NCBI GenBank assembly: GCA_945867725.1
Contig: CAMBJI010000159.1
Location: forward strand, 1-5,394
Direction: 5' to 3'
Origin: Bordetella parapertussis
GTDB taxonomy: Bacteria > Pseudomonadota > Gammaproteobacteria > Burkholderiales > Burkholderiaceae_D
Length of the DNA: 5,394 bases
In this document: positions 1 to 5,394 of the stretch, piece by piece
Position numbering within the stretch: position 1 is the first letter of the stretch
Layout of the letters: each line of letters opens with the position of its first letter
Notes under the pieces: generated by a model
The model's database searches: none
The model's input: the letters and a program-made list of their open reading frames with translations, nothing else
Told to the model about the DNA's origin: nothing
Program-made: the position numbers and the translations under genes

Positions 1-402
1 GCAATAGAGCAGCGGCATGGAAATACCGATGAGGGGCAGCACGTACCAGGCCGCCAGACCAACGATAAATGTGGACAACAAGGTCGAGAAAAACGCCAAT
101 ATCAGCACTTGCCAGCGGTAGGCGCGCAACTCGGAAAGATCAATATGCAAGGCACCCGCGAAGAGCAGGAAGGACAGCATCCCTTGCATCAGCACATTGG
201 AAAAATCAATGGCCCGAAGCATGGCCTCCATCTTGTGGTGCAAGCCGAAATCCGCGCCTGCAAGATCGAGCAGGATGACCAAGAGCGACAAGAGCAAGGC
301 TGTCACCATCACACCGATGGTGACCGGCAGGCGTAGGTAGCGGAAATTCAGGTAAGCCAGCAGTGCCGTGAGCACCAGACAGATAGCAGTGATTTCTAGC
401 AT
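1..402 (-). CDS. CPA1/NhaP-type Na+(K+)/H+ antiporter, N-terminal 134 residues (cut by window edge)
   Basis: Inner-membrane monovalent cation:proton antiporter, expected to expel Na+ (or K+) in exchange for H+. The visible protein starts MLEITAICLV and has a first hydrophobic helix (about residues 1-18), the family-typical RLPVTIGVMV stretch (24-33) leading a second helix, and a region at about 67-93 (FSNVLMQGMLSFLLFAGALH then IDLSELR) that closely matches the NhaP/YjcE consensus. A further helix follows at 98-125. The frame is open to base 1 and ends in PLLYC, just before where the family's SPTDP ion-binding segment should come, so the catalytic half lies outside the window. Family members are usually 400 or more residues. 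ATG at 402 is chosen because an in-frame TAA lies nine codons upstream with no other start between; no good Shine-Dalgarno sequence precedes it. It follows nhaD on the same strand after 228 bp, so it may have its own promoter. Family assignment is firm; the transported ion is inferred. Confidence 0.85.
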   Translation of the reverse strand, partial: MLEITAICLVLTALLAYLNFRYLRLPVTIGVMVTALLLSLLVILLDLAGADFGLHHKMEAMLRAIDFSNVLMQGMLSFLLFAGALHIDLSELRAYRWQVLILAFFSTLLSTFIVGLAAWYVLPLIGISMPLLYC

Positions 403-439
403 GGACGTTACGGTATTGTTATTTTTTTAATGCGCCTCG

Positions 440-471
440 CGGCGAACACCGCAAGCATAGCGCGTTCGCCG
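440..471. other. Perfect 8-bp stem-loop upstream of the antiporter gene
   Basis: CGGCGAAC at 440-447 is the exact reverse complement of GTTCGCCG at 464-471, with a 16-nt loop that can itself form a short CGC/GCG pairing (450-452 with 460-462). It lies 38-69 bp upstream of the antiporter start. Read on the minus strand it is followed by an A-rich run rather than a T tract, so it is not a standard intrinsic terminator. It could be a 5'-leader structure or an operator; the sequence does not decide. Confidence 0.4.
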
Positions 472-498
472 TGACTTGCCTTCGTTTGATGCGTTACG

Positions 499-554
499 GG
501 CTGAGATTCAGTGGCTTAGATTCAGCGGCTTAGATTCAGCAGCTGCGATTCAGC
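499..554. repeat. Four tandem copies of a 14-bp repeat
   Basis: Four head-to-tail 14-bp units: GGCTGAGATTCAGT (499-512), GGCTTAGATTCAGC (513-526), the identical GGCTTAGATTCAGC (527-540) and AGCTGCGATTCAGC (541-554). The central two are identical and the outer two differ at two to three positions. Each central unit has weak internal dyad symmetry (GCT-N-A-NNN-T-N-AGC). The array lies between the nhaD 3' end and the antiporter start, in no convincing reading frame. It could be a slippage-prone minisatellite or a set of protein-binding sites. A 14-bp period does not match the DNA helical turn, which slightly favours simple tandem duplication. Confidence 0.8.
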
Positions 555-572
555 CTATGCGCTTTACCGGCA

Positions 573-593
573 GCCATGCGATGACCGCATGGC
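573..593. other. Perfect 8-bp stem-loop downstream of nhaD
   Basis: GCCATGCG (573-580) and CGCATGGC (586-593) are exact reverse complements around a 5-nt loop. The hairpin begins 37 bases past the nhaD stop codon, where a terminator or 3'-protecting structure would be expected. In the nhaD direction it is followed by TGCCGGTAAAGC, with no T tract, so it is at best a non-canonical terminator or an mRNA-stabilising hairpin. The rest of the 403-630 intergenic stretch, apart from this, the repeat array and the other hairpin, shows nothing I can interpret. Confidence 0.4.
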
Positions 594-630
594 CTTACCG
601 CGCAGCTTGCACCCAAATTTGTCTGAGTGC

Positions 631-1917
631 TTAATTGAAGAGCGAGATCTGGATAATGTAAACCAGCGCGCCCGCAAAATAACCAGCAATCGCCAGTCCA
701 CTGATTTTCTTCACATACCAGACAAAATCAATGCGCTCCAGCCCCATCGCGGCCACACCTGCAGCAGAACCAATAATCAGAATCGAGCCGCCCGTACCCG
801 CACAGTAGGCGAGAAACTGCCACAAGAAACTATTAGGCTCATATTGATCGAGGCTATACATGCCAATCGCCGCCGCCACCAGGGGCACGTTATCGACGAT
901 CGCACTCACAATGCCAATCAACAGCACGATCAGATCTTGTCTGCCCACGGTCGTATCAAGCCAGCCCGCCAGCGCCGGCAGGATGCCGGAGTGCTCCAGC
1001 GTCGCCACAGCAAGCAGAATGCCAATGAAAAAAACAATCGAGGCCATATCGATGCGATTGAGCGCACTGGTGAGATTGAGGTGCTCACGCTCTTCTTCAG
1101 TCTTGTTGCCATGTAAAAGATCGCCCACCAGCCACAGCACACCCAGGCCTAGCAGCACACCCATGAACGGCGGCAAATGCGTAATGGTCTTGAACGCAGG
1201 CACAGCAATCAGCACACCAAGACCGAGGAAGAACATGATGTTCCGCTCGCGTTCCGTGCTACCCGGCCCCTGGGCTTGATTGGGATCTTGCCGAGGTTCG
1301 ACCACAGGCTTTCCACGCAGCGAGTAGCTGACGATCGCAGCGGGCACCAGCAGATTAACCAGCGACGGTAAAATCAGCGCACCTATAATCGAGGAAGCCG
1401 TGATCTGCCCGCCAATCCACAGCATGGTGGTGGTGACATCACCAATCGGTGACCAGGCCCCACCAGCGTTGGCGGCGATAACGATCATGCCCGCGAATAA
1501 CAGACGCTCATCACGCGAATCCAATAATTTCTTCATCAGCGACACCATCACGATGGCGGTGGTGAGGTTATCGAGTACGGCACTAAGAAAGAAGGTAACG
1601 ATACATACCAGCCACATCAGTGAGCTGAGGCTGGTGGTGCGGATCCGAGCGGTGACGACATCAAAACCGTCATGCGCATCGATGACTTCCACAATCGTCA
1701 TCGCCCCCATCAGAAAGAACACAATCTGCGCAGTACCAATCAGTGTCTCGCCCAGATGCTCGCTCACATGCCCGGGGTCACCCGTCATGACTGCGTCGAT
1801 GCTCCACAACAAACCGGCACCGAGTAAAGCCGAGGCTGATTTGTTGATTTTGATGGGATGCTCGAAAGCGATCGCCGCATAAGCAAGAACGAAAATGAGG
1901 ATGAGCAGGGTATTCAT
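631..1917 (-). CDS. nhaD: NhaD-type Na+/H+ antiporter (ion transporter superfamily)
   Basis: Inner-membrane Na+(Li+)/H+ antiporter, 428 residues, full length for the family. It is hydrophobic throughout, with about a dozen predicted membrane segments in two repeats. The first repeat carries a DNLTTA motif (116-121) followed by ANAGGAWSPIGD (149-160), a signature of NhaD. The second repeat carries the matching VDNVP (341-345) and AGTGGS (373-378), then a C-terminal helix. Charged loops at about 201-226 and 278-290 separate the halves. The frame stays open upstream to 2253, but that extension is non-hydrophobic and antisense to the CBS gene. The start at MNTLLILIFV (ATG at 1917) places the first transmembrane helix at residue 1, as in known NhaD proteins. 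The ribosome site is weak (an AAGAAAA stretch upstream). NhaD proteins are known mainly from marine, haloalkaliphilic and related bacteria and support growth in Na+ at alkaline pH. Divergent from the CBS gene, with the CPA1 antiporter downstream. Family firm; ion specificity from family knowledge. Confidence 0.93.
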   Translation of the reverse strand: MNTLLILIFVLAYAAIAFEHPIKINKSASALLGAGLLWSIDAVMTGDPGHVSEHLGETLIGTAQIVFFLMGAMTIVEVIDAHDGFDVVTARIRTTSLSSLMWLVCIVTFFLSAVLDNLTTAIVMVSLMKKLLDSRDERLLFAGMIVIAANAGGAWSPIGDVTTTMLWIGGQITASSIIGALILPSLVNLLVPAAIVSYSLRGKPVVEPRQDPNQAQGPGSTERERNIMFFLGLGVLIAVPAFKTITHLPPFMGVLLGLGVLWLVGDLLHGNKTEEEREHLNLTSALNRIDMASIVFFIGILLAVATLEHSGILPALAGWLDTTVGRQDLIVLLIGIVSAIVDNVPLVAAAIGMYSLDQYEPNSFLWQFLAYCAGTGGSILIIGSAAGVAAMGLERIDFVWYVKKISGLAIAGYFAGALVYIIQISLFN

Positions 1918-2119
1918 GGGGCGGAATTTTCTTAAGGGAAAAACAAAGGCTATTTTAATCGCCTTGGAAGGGTTCTGGTTAGTCTGCCGCAAGATACTTG
2001 CGGTGTATCGACCGGCCGACAACAGGGCTTGACAGCCCGGCGGCTGAAGCGGAGATTGAGTCCTCGGGCCACCGCCCTGACCATCCGAATCTCCCACCCC
2101 CTGATACCTGAGGCATGCC
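1918..2119. promoter_or_regulatory. Divergent nhaD / CBS-gene regulatory region
   Basis: This 202-bp gap separates two divergently oriented genes and must hold both promoters unless they start inside coding sequence. On the minus strand a TAAAAT hexamer (1957-1952) is a plausible -10 for nhaD, about 35 bp before its start, but the -35 is poor. On the plus strand TTGACA at 2029-2034 is a perfect -35, but the best -10 at 17-bp spacing is only GAGATT (2052-2057). The same TTGACA overlaps a small hairpin, GGGCT-TGAC-AGCCC (2025-2038). The perfect inverted repeat listed separately lies between the two candidate promoters. Promoter calls are tentative. Confidence 0.4.
1987..2003. promoter_or_regulatory. 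Perfect inverted repeat CCGCAAG-ATA-CTTGCGG, possible operator
   Basis: Seven-base arms (1987-1993 and 1997-2003) are exact reverse complements around ATA. The site is 70 bp from the nhaD start and 117 bp from the CBS-gene start, upstream of the putative nhaD promoter. In the nhaD direction it is not followed by a T run, so it is not an intrinsic terminator. Its symmetry and central placement fit an operator shared by both genes; a leader-RNA hairpin is the alternative. I cannot name a regulator that binds this sequence. Confidence 0.4.
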
Positions 2120-2548
2120 ATGCAGACCATCAAAGCCTTTTTGCACAGTTCGCCGCGAGCACTCTGCTCGATACACCCCGACCAAACTGTCTGGGAGGCC
2201 CTGCAAGCCCTGGCGGTAAATAATATCGGCGCACTGGTGGTGCTGGAGGGCACAAAGATGGTGGGTATCTTCTCGGAGCGCGATTACGCGCGACGCGTAG
2301 AGCTCAAAGGCCTTCTGACGCAAGAAACCCGGGTGGGCGATGTGATGACGGCAGAGTTCATCACCATCAGTCCCGACCAGAAAATGGATGAGTGCATGCA
2401 GATCATGACCAACAAACGCATCCGACATTTGCCCGTGATGAAAGACGGCCAGCTACTCGGCATGGTCTCGATCGGTGACGTACTGCTGGTGATGATCGCG
2501 GAGCAGAAGCAACTGATTGAGCAGTTGCAGAGTTATATTTCGGGATGA
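2120..2548 (+). CDS. Stand-alone two-CBS-domain protein (probable adenine-nucleotide sensor)
   Basis: A soluble 142-residue protein made almost entirely of a CBS pair (Bateman module). CBS1 spans about 8-65 and ends in GIFSERDYARRV (49-60); CBS2 spans about 72-130 with RHLPVMKDGQLLGMVSIGDV (102-121). The acidic residues D55 (SERD) and D120 (SIGD) match the positions that usually contact the ribose of AMP, ATP or related ligands in such proteins. A C-terminal helix (about 121-140) follows. There is no other catalytic or DNA-binding domain. ATG at 2120 has a GAGG ribosome site at 2110-2113 with good spacing. It is divergent from nhaD and convergent with the flavoprotein gene, 13 bp stop to stop. 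Known proteins of this type bind adenylates and modulate partner enzymes, channels or transporters. The partner here is unknown; nearby NhaD or the channel are guesses from position. Domain call firm, ligand inferred. Confidence 0.9.
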   Translation: MQTIKAFLHSSPRALCSIHPDQTVWEALQALAVNNIGALVVLEGTKMVGIFSERDYARRVELKGLLTQETRVGDVMTAEFITISPDQKMDECMQIMTNKRIRHLPVMKDGQLLGMVSIGDVLLVMIAEQKQLIEQLQSYISG

Positions 2549-2549
2549 C

Positions 2550-2583
2550 GGTGGGAATCTGTCAGTGGTAAAGATTCTCCACC
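2550..2583. terminator. Hairpin across the convergent gene junction, possible bidirectional terminator
   Basis: GGTGGGAATCT (2550-2560) pairs with AGATTC-t-CCACC (2572-2583), giving 11 base pairs interrupted by one bulged T at 2578 and closing an 11-nt loop. It begins two bases after the CBS-gene stop, and its loop contains the flavoprotein stop codon (2562-2564). The location is right for a terminator serving both convergent genes. Neither strand has a T tract after the stem, so it does not meet the standard intrinsic-terminator pattern and may instead protect 3' ends. Confidence 0.35.
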
Positions 2584-4043
2584 CGCCCATCTGTATCCAC
2601 CCGATAGCAGCGCAGATCCAGATTAAACACCTCGGGCTTCACGATCGATTTGCCGCGTAACATGCGCGCGCATTCCTGTATGCCTTCAGGCACTGAGGGG
2701 TGCGGGAAAATCAGTTCAGCAAGCTGATCGATGCCCGCGTCAAGCGCGATCATCAAGGCAATCGCCTGACTGGTGCTGGAGGCATGATTGCCCATGACAC
2801 GCATGCCGAGGATTTTCATCTCATCGTCGTCTGACACCAAAATCTTGAAAAAGCCACCCGTCTTGCCCATCGCGATCGCGCGATTGATATAGCGATAATC
2901 CATGACCGCCATGCGATAGGGAATCTTGCGCTTCTTGGCCTGTGTCTCGTTCAAGCCGACCGCCGCGACTTCGGGATTCAGGAACATGATGGTGGAGATA
3001 TTGTCGTAAATCAGATCACGCGGCGGTTTGCCGAAGATGCGCTCGACGGCGTAACGACCTTCCAGCTCGCCGACGTTGACTAGTGAGATATCGGCAGTGA
3101 AATCACCCACTGCATAAATATTCGGCACGGTGGTTTGCGTCGCATTATCGACGCAGTAACCGCGATCATTGAGCTGCACGCCGGCTGCCTCTAGTCCGAG
3201 ATTGTCGGTGTTGGCGACGCGGCCTACCGAAATCAGCGCATTGTCGACGGTGTAGGTTTCGTGACGACCGTCCTTGTAGTTCAGCACATACTCGACCTTG
3301 CCATTGACGATTTTCATTGACTCCAGCGATGAGCCTCTGTGAATCACTACACCGTTTTTTTCGAGGTTACTGGCCAGCGCAGCCGAAATATCCTCATCTT
3401 CAAAAGGCAAAATGCGATCTTCTTTGTCAATCAGGAAGACCTTGGTACGTCCATAGTTCGAGAAAATAGTCGCAAATTCACAGCCGATCACACCCGCACC
3501 CAAGATCACAAGACTCTTCGGGAATTCAGGCAGTGAGGCAATGCCATCGCTGGTCAGGATGGTTTTTTCATCAATCGGAATGTGCGGCAAATAACGTGGC
3601 CGACTGCCGATGGCGAGTACGATATTTTCTGCCCAGATGATTTCGGTACTACCATCGGCGAGCGTGATTTCTATCTCGTTTTTGTTCAGCAGCTTGCCGT
3701 GACCCTGGAATTCGGCCAACAATTCCTTGCGCTTGAAGTAATTGATCTGCTCACGCAATTGAGTGTATTTTGCACCAACCGCGCGATGCATTTCATTGAT
3801 CACAGCGCTGTAACTTAGCTCACAATCATGCACGGTATAGCCGTAACCAGTGTGGCGAGTAGTTTTGTAGCTCTCCGATAATTCCCATAGCGTTTTCGAT
3901 GACAACGCACCATTGAAAATGCCGGCGCCACCCACTTTATTTTTCTCGATCAGCGCGACCTTCTTGCCCAAGTCCAGACCCCGCATGGTGGCTGCAAATC
4001 CAGAAGGGCCACCACCGATGACACACAAGTCGAATTTTTTCAT
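2562..4043 (-). CDS. Dihydrolipoamide dehydrogenase/transhydrogenase-fold flavoprotein lacking the redox disulfide
   Basis: A 493-residue FAD- and NAD(P)-binding protein of the pyridine nucleotide-disulfide oxidoreductase class. Seen in order: FAD-binding GGGPSG (10-15) with acidic E33 ending the next strand; NAD(P)-binding GAGVIG (182-187) with D206 ending the following strand, favouring NAD(H); the second FAD motif IYAVGDF (319-325); and a dimerisation domain with HPSVPE (448-453), which keeps the catalytic His-Glu pair. The segment that should read GGTCxxxGCxPSK is instead GGAGIFNGALSSK (38-50). Both redox cysteines are replaced (G41, A46), as is the proline (S48), while K50 is retained. 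It therefore should not be a normal lipoamide dehydrogenase or disulfide reductase. A transhydrogenase-like, quinone-reductase or other NADH:acceptor role is possible. ATG at 4043 is chosen over an in-frame GTG at 4058 because GAGAG sits about 8 bases before it. The channel gene ends 60 bp upstream on the same strand, so co-transcription is plausible. No lipoyl or 2-oxoacid dehydrogenase genes are nearby. Fold certain, function unknown. Confidence 0.9.
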   Translation of the reverse strand: MKKFDLCVIGGGPSGFAATMRGLDLGKKVALIEKNKVGGAGIFNGALSSKTLWELSESYKTTRHTGYGYTVHDCELSYSAVINEMHRAVGAKYTQLREQINYFKRKELLAEFQGHGKLLNKNEIEITLADGSTEIIWAENIVLAIGSRPRYLPHIPIDEKTILTSDGIASLPEFPKSLVILGAGVIGCEFATIFSNYGRTKVFLIDKEDRILPFEDEDISAALASNLEKNGVVIHRGSSLESMKIVNGKVEYVLNYKDGRHETYTVDNALISVGRVANTDNLGLEAAGVQLNDRGYCVDNATQTTVPNIYAVGDFTADISLVNVGELEGRYAVERIFGKPPRDLIYDNISTIMFLNPEVAAVGLNETQAKKRKIPYRMAVMDYRYINRAIAMGKTGGFFKILVSDDDEMKILGMRVMGNHASSTSQAIALMIALDAGIDQLAELIFPHPSVPEGIQECARMLRGKSIVKPEVFNLDLRCYRVDTDGRVENLYH

Positions 4044-4103
4044 GGGTTGAGCTCTCACTGCCGATAGCTTGTATTCAAAAATCAGTTGACCGTCCGGACT
4101 CCA

Positions 4104-5394
4104 TTACCCTTTGTCTGATCTCGAACGATCCACCTGCTGCCATATCGCACGATCCAGATCGGTAGCCTGCCCCGGCTTGTCGAGGTGCTGGCGGATATAA
4201 GCGCCATCTGCCACCGCCGCAAGTTCGCGTAGCCGGGAGACCAGCGTGTGGTACTGCGCGAGTGCGAATTCGGGATTTTTGGCGGCCAGCGCCAGCGATT
4301 CGAACTCACCCTGAGTGGTTTCAATACTGTCGTCACCCTTTTCTATTTCATCGATCAGCTGATTTATTTCGACGACCGTCAAATGATGGTGCTTTGCATT
4401 GTGAATAAAAGCCTCACGCGCCGCTTCATCAAAGACACCAGCGCGCGCTTCTACCAGCAAATCTTGCTTGAGCTTTTCACGGTTCATGCGCAGCTGATCG
4501 GTAAATCCCGACGCCATAATCGCAGCCGGGATCGCGAAAAGACCGATACCAACCAAGGCCAGCACGACGGTAATGAGTCGCCCGCCAGGCGTGACTGGTG
4601 AAATGTCGCCGTAGCCGACCGAAGCCAGCGTAATCACTGCCCAATAGATCGACTGAGGAATATTCTCGAATTTATCCGGTTGCGCATCTCGTTCCAACAG
4701 ATAACCAAACGCCGCCATCATGAACACCAGCAAGGCGATCATGAACAGTGCCGCCAGCAAAACCGGCGTCTCTTTGCGGATCACGGCAAACATCGTGTCG
4801 CTGGCAGAGGAATAGCGACCGAGCTTCAGCAGACGCACCATACGGATGATTCGCAGGAAGCGTAGATCGAGCGTGCCGCCCAGCACCAGCTCCAGCATGA
4901 AAGGCAGAATGGCGACCAGATCCAGTAGTCCGGACGGTGATTTGATGAAGCGGAAGCGCTGCATGAGCGCAGTGCTCGACCGATCTTGTTCCGGGTAGGC
5001 GTAAACGCGCAGTGTGTATTCGGTCGCAAAAACAATAAACGATGCAGCGTCCAACCACGCAAAATGCGCCCCGAAATGTACGCGTATGCTTTCGACAGAT
5101 TCCAGCACAATCGACAGCACCGACAGCACAATCCAAAAAATAAGAAAGACTTCGATGATCTCGTTGAGTCGACCACCGTATTCACTGGGGAACAGCAGTG
5201 CGTGCACGCGCTGACGCATCGTGCGTCCGCGATTGAGTTCTCTGAACTCGCGTAGTCCCTCGCGTAGCAGTTGTGTAATTTTGAGGATACGCAGCAGACG
5301 CAAGACCCGCAGGAGACGGGAATCGAGCATGAAGAACAAGCCAAGAAAGAAAGGCAGTATCGCCAGCAGATCGATAACCCCCATAAAGCTGGTG
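4104..5394 (-). CDS. Voltage-gated K+-type channel with an extra N-terminal voltage-sensor segment (5' end outside window)
   Basis: An inner-membrane ion channel of the voltage-gated (Ion_trans) family; the frame is open to the right edge. Residues are counted from the Met codon at 5384, which is probably internal, since the preceding codons (T-S-F) continue the pattern. First comes an S3-like helix (IDLLAILPF, 4-12) and an S4 with R23, R26, R29, R32, K35. After a basic amphipathic linker (about 38-72) comes a whole channel: S1 (about 73-97), S2 (about 108-128, with E122 and R126), S3 (LLDLVAILPF, 163-172 region), S4 with R175, R178, R181, R184, K187, S5 (about 207-230), filter TLASVGYGD (252-260) and S6 (about 269-294). 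The filter SVGYGD indicates K+ selectivity. A helical, charged cytoplasmic tail of about 130 residues ends at the TAA at 4104. Bacterial channels of this type are typically about 250-300 residues with one sensor; here two are fused. The flavoprotein gene follows after 60 bp. Channel identity firm; gating unknown. Confidence 0.9.
   Translation of the reverse strand, partial: TSFMGVIDLLAILPFFLGLFFMLDSRLLRVLRLLRILKITQLLREGLREFRELNRGRTMRQRVHALLFPSEYGGRLNEIIEVFLIFWIVLSVLSIVLESVESIRVHFGAHFAWLDAASFIVFATEYTLRVYAYPEQDRSSTALMQRFRFIKSPSGLLDLVAILPFMLELVLGGTLDLRFLRIIRMVRLLKLGRYSSASDTMFAVIRKETPVLLAALFMIALLVFMMAAFGYLLERDAQPDKFENIPQSIYWAVITLASVGYGDISPVTPGGRLITVVLALVGIGLFAIPAAIMASGFTDQLRMNREKLKQDLLVEARAGVFDEAAREAFIHNAKHHHLTVVEINQLIDEIEKGDDSIETTQGEFESLALAAKNPEFALAQYHTLVSRLRELAAVADGAYIRQHLDKPGQATDLDRAIWQQVDRSRSDKG

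Noticed and set aside
499..554. The 14-bp repeats considered as a CRISPR array.
   Set aside because: The units are head-to-tail without spacers and far shorter than CRISPR repeats.
589..1116. A 175-codon plus-strand open frame within the nhaD region.
   Set aside because: It lies opposite the well-supported nhaD coding sequence, is rich in Arg/His/Asn/Gln without any motif, and has the look of an antisense shadow.
1918..2253. A 112-residue N-terminal extension of NhaD in the same open frame.
   Set aside because: It is polar and Ser/Gly/Cys-rich, unlike any antiporter N-terminus, runs antisense through the CBS gene, and the family's first membrane helix begins right after the ATG at 1917.
1979..2428. 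A 149-codon open frame antisense to the CBS gene.
   Set aside because: The opposite strand encodes a clear two-CBS protein with a ribosome site; the antisense product shows no domain and is a shadow frame.
3894..3932. Considered a frameshift or sequencing error as the cause of the missing cysteines in the flavoprotein.
   Set aside because: The frame is continuous, flanking residues (GG, the second G, SK) align without gaps, and several substitutions would be needed together, so it looks like genuine divergence.
4044..4058. GTG start at 4058 for the flavoprotein, adding five residues.
   Set aside because: The bases around that GTG form the likely ribosome site of the ATG at 4043, and MKKFDLCVIGGG gives the normal short lead-in to the FAD motif.
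4044..4103. Possible intrinsic terminator between the channel and flavoprotein genes (GTCCGGAC palindrome followed by GATTTTTG).
   Set aside because: The palindrome has no room for a loop and the T run is 12 bases further on, so it does not make a proper terminator.

Overview
The window looks like ordinary chromosomal DNA from a Gram-negative proteobacterium, probably a gamma- or betaproteobacterium. The grounds are moderately high GC, compact spacing, an NhaD-type antiporter and general protein resemblance. No RNA gene or taxon-specific marker pins it down further. There are no transposases, integrases, tRNAs or CRISPR arrays. Five protein genes fill almost all of the sequence: four on the minus strand and one on the plus strand.

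Reading left to right: (1) the N-terminal third of a CPA1/NhaP-type cation:proton antiporter on the minus strand, cut by the left edge; (2) a 228-bp intergenic stretch with four tandem 14-bp repeats and two perfect 8-bp stem-loops; (3) nhaD, a complete Na+/H+ antiporter, minus strand; (4) a 202-bp divergent regulatory region with a perfect inverted repeat; (5) a small stand-alone two-CBS-domain protein, plus strand, divergent from nhaD; (6) a convergent junction of only 13 bp carrying an imperfect long hairpin; (7) a flavoprotein of the dihydrolipoamide dehydrogenase/transhydrogenase fold in which both redox cysteines are replaced; (8) a voltage-gated K+-type channel, cut by the right edge, in which an extra S3-S4 voltage-sensor segment precedes a complete six-helix channel.

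The theme is ion homeostasis. Two unrelated Na+/H+ antiporter families sit in series on one strand. A probable adenine-nucleotide sensor is divergent from one of them, and a K+-channel-like protein lies upstream of an unusual NAD(H)-type flavoprotein. Co-regulation is inferred from arrangement only. The two observations most worth following are the apparent tandem voltage sensor and the disulfide-less flavoprotein that keeps its catalytic His-Glu pair.
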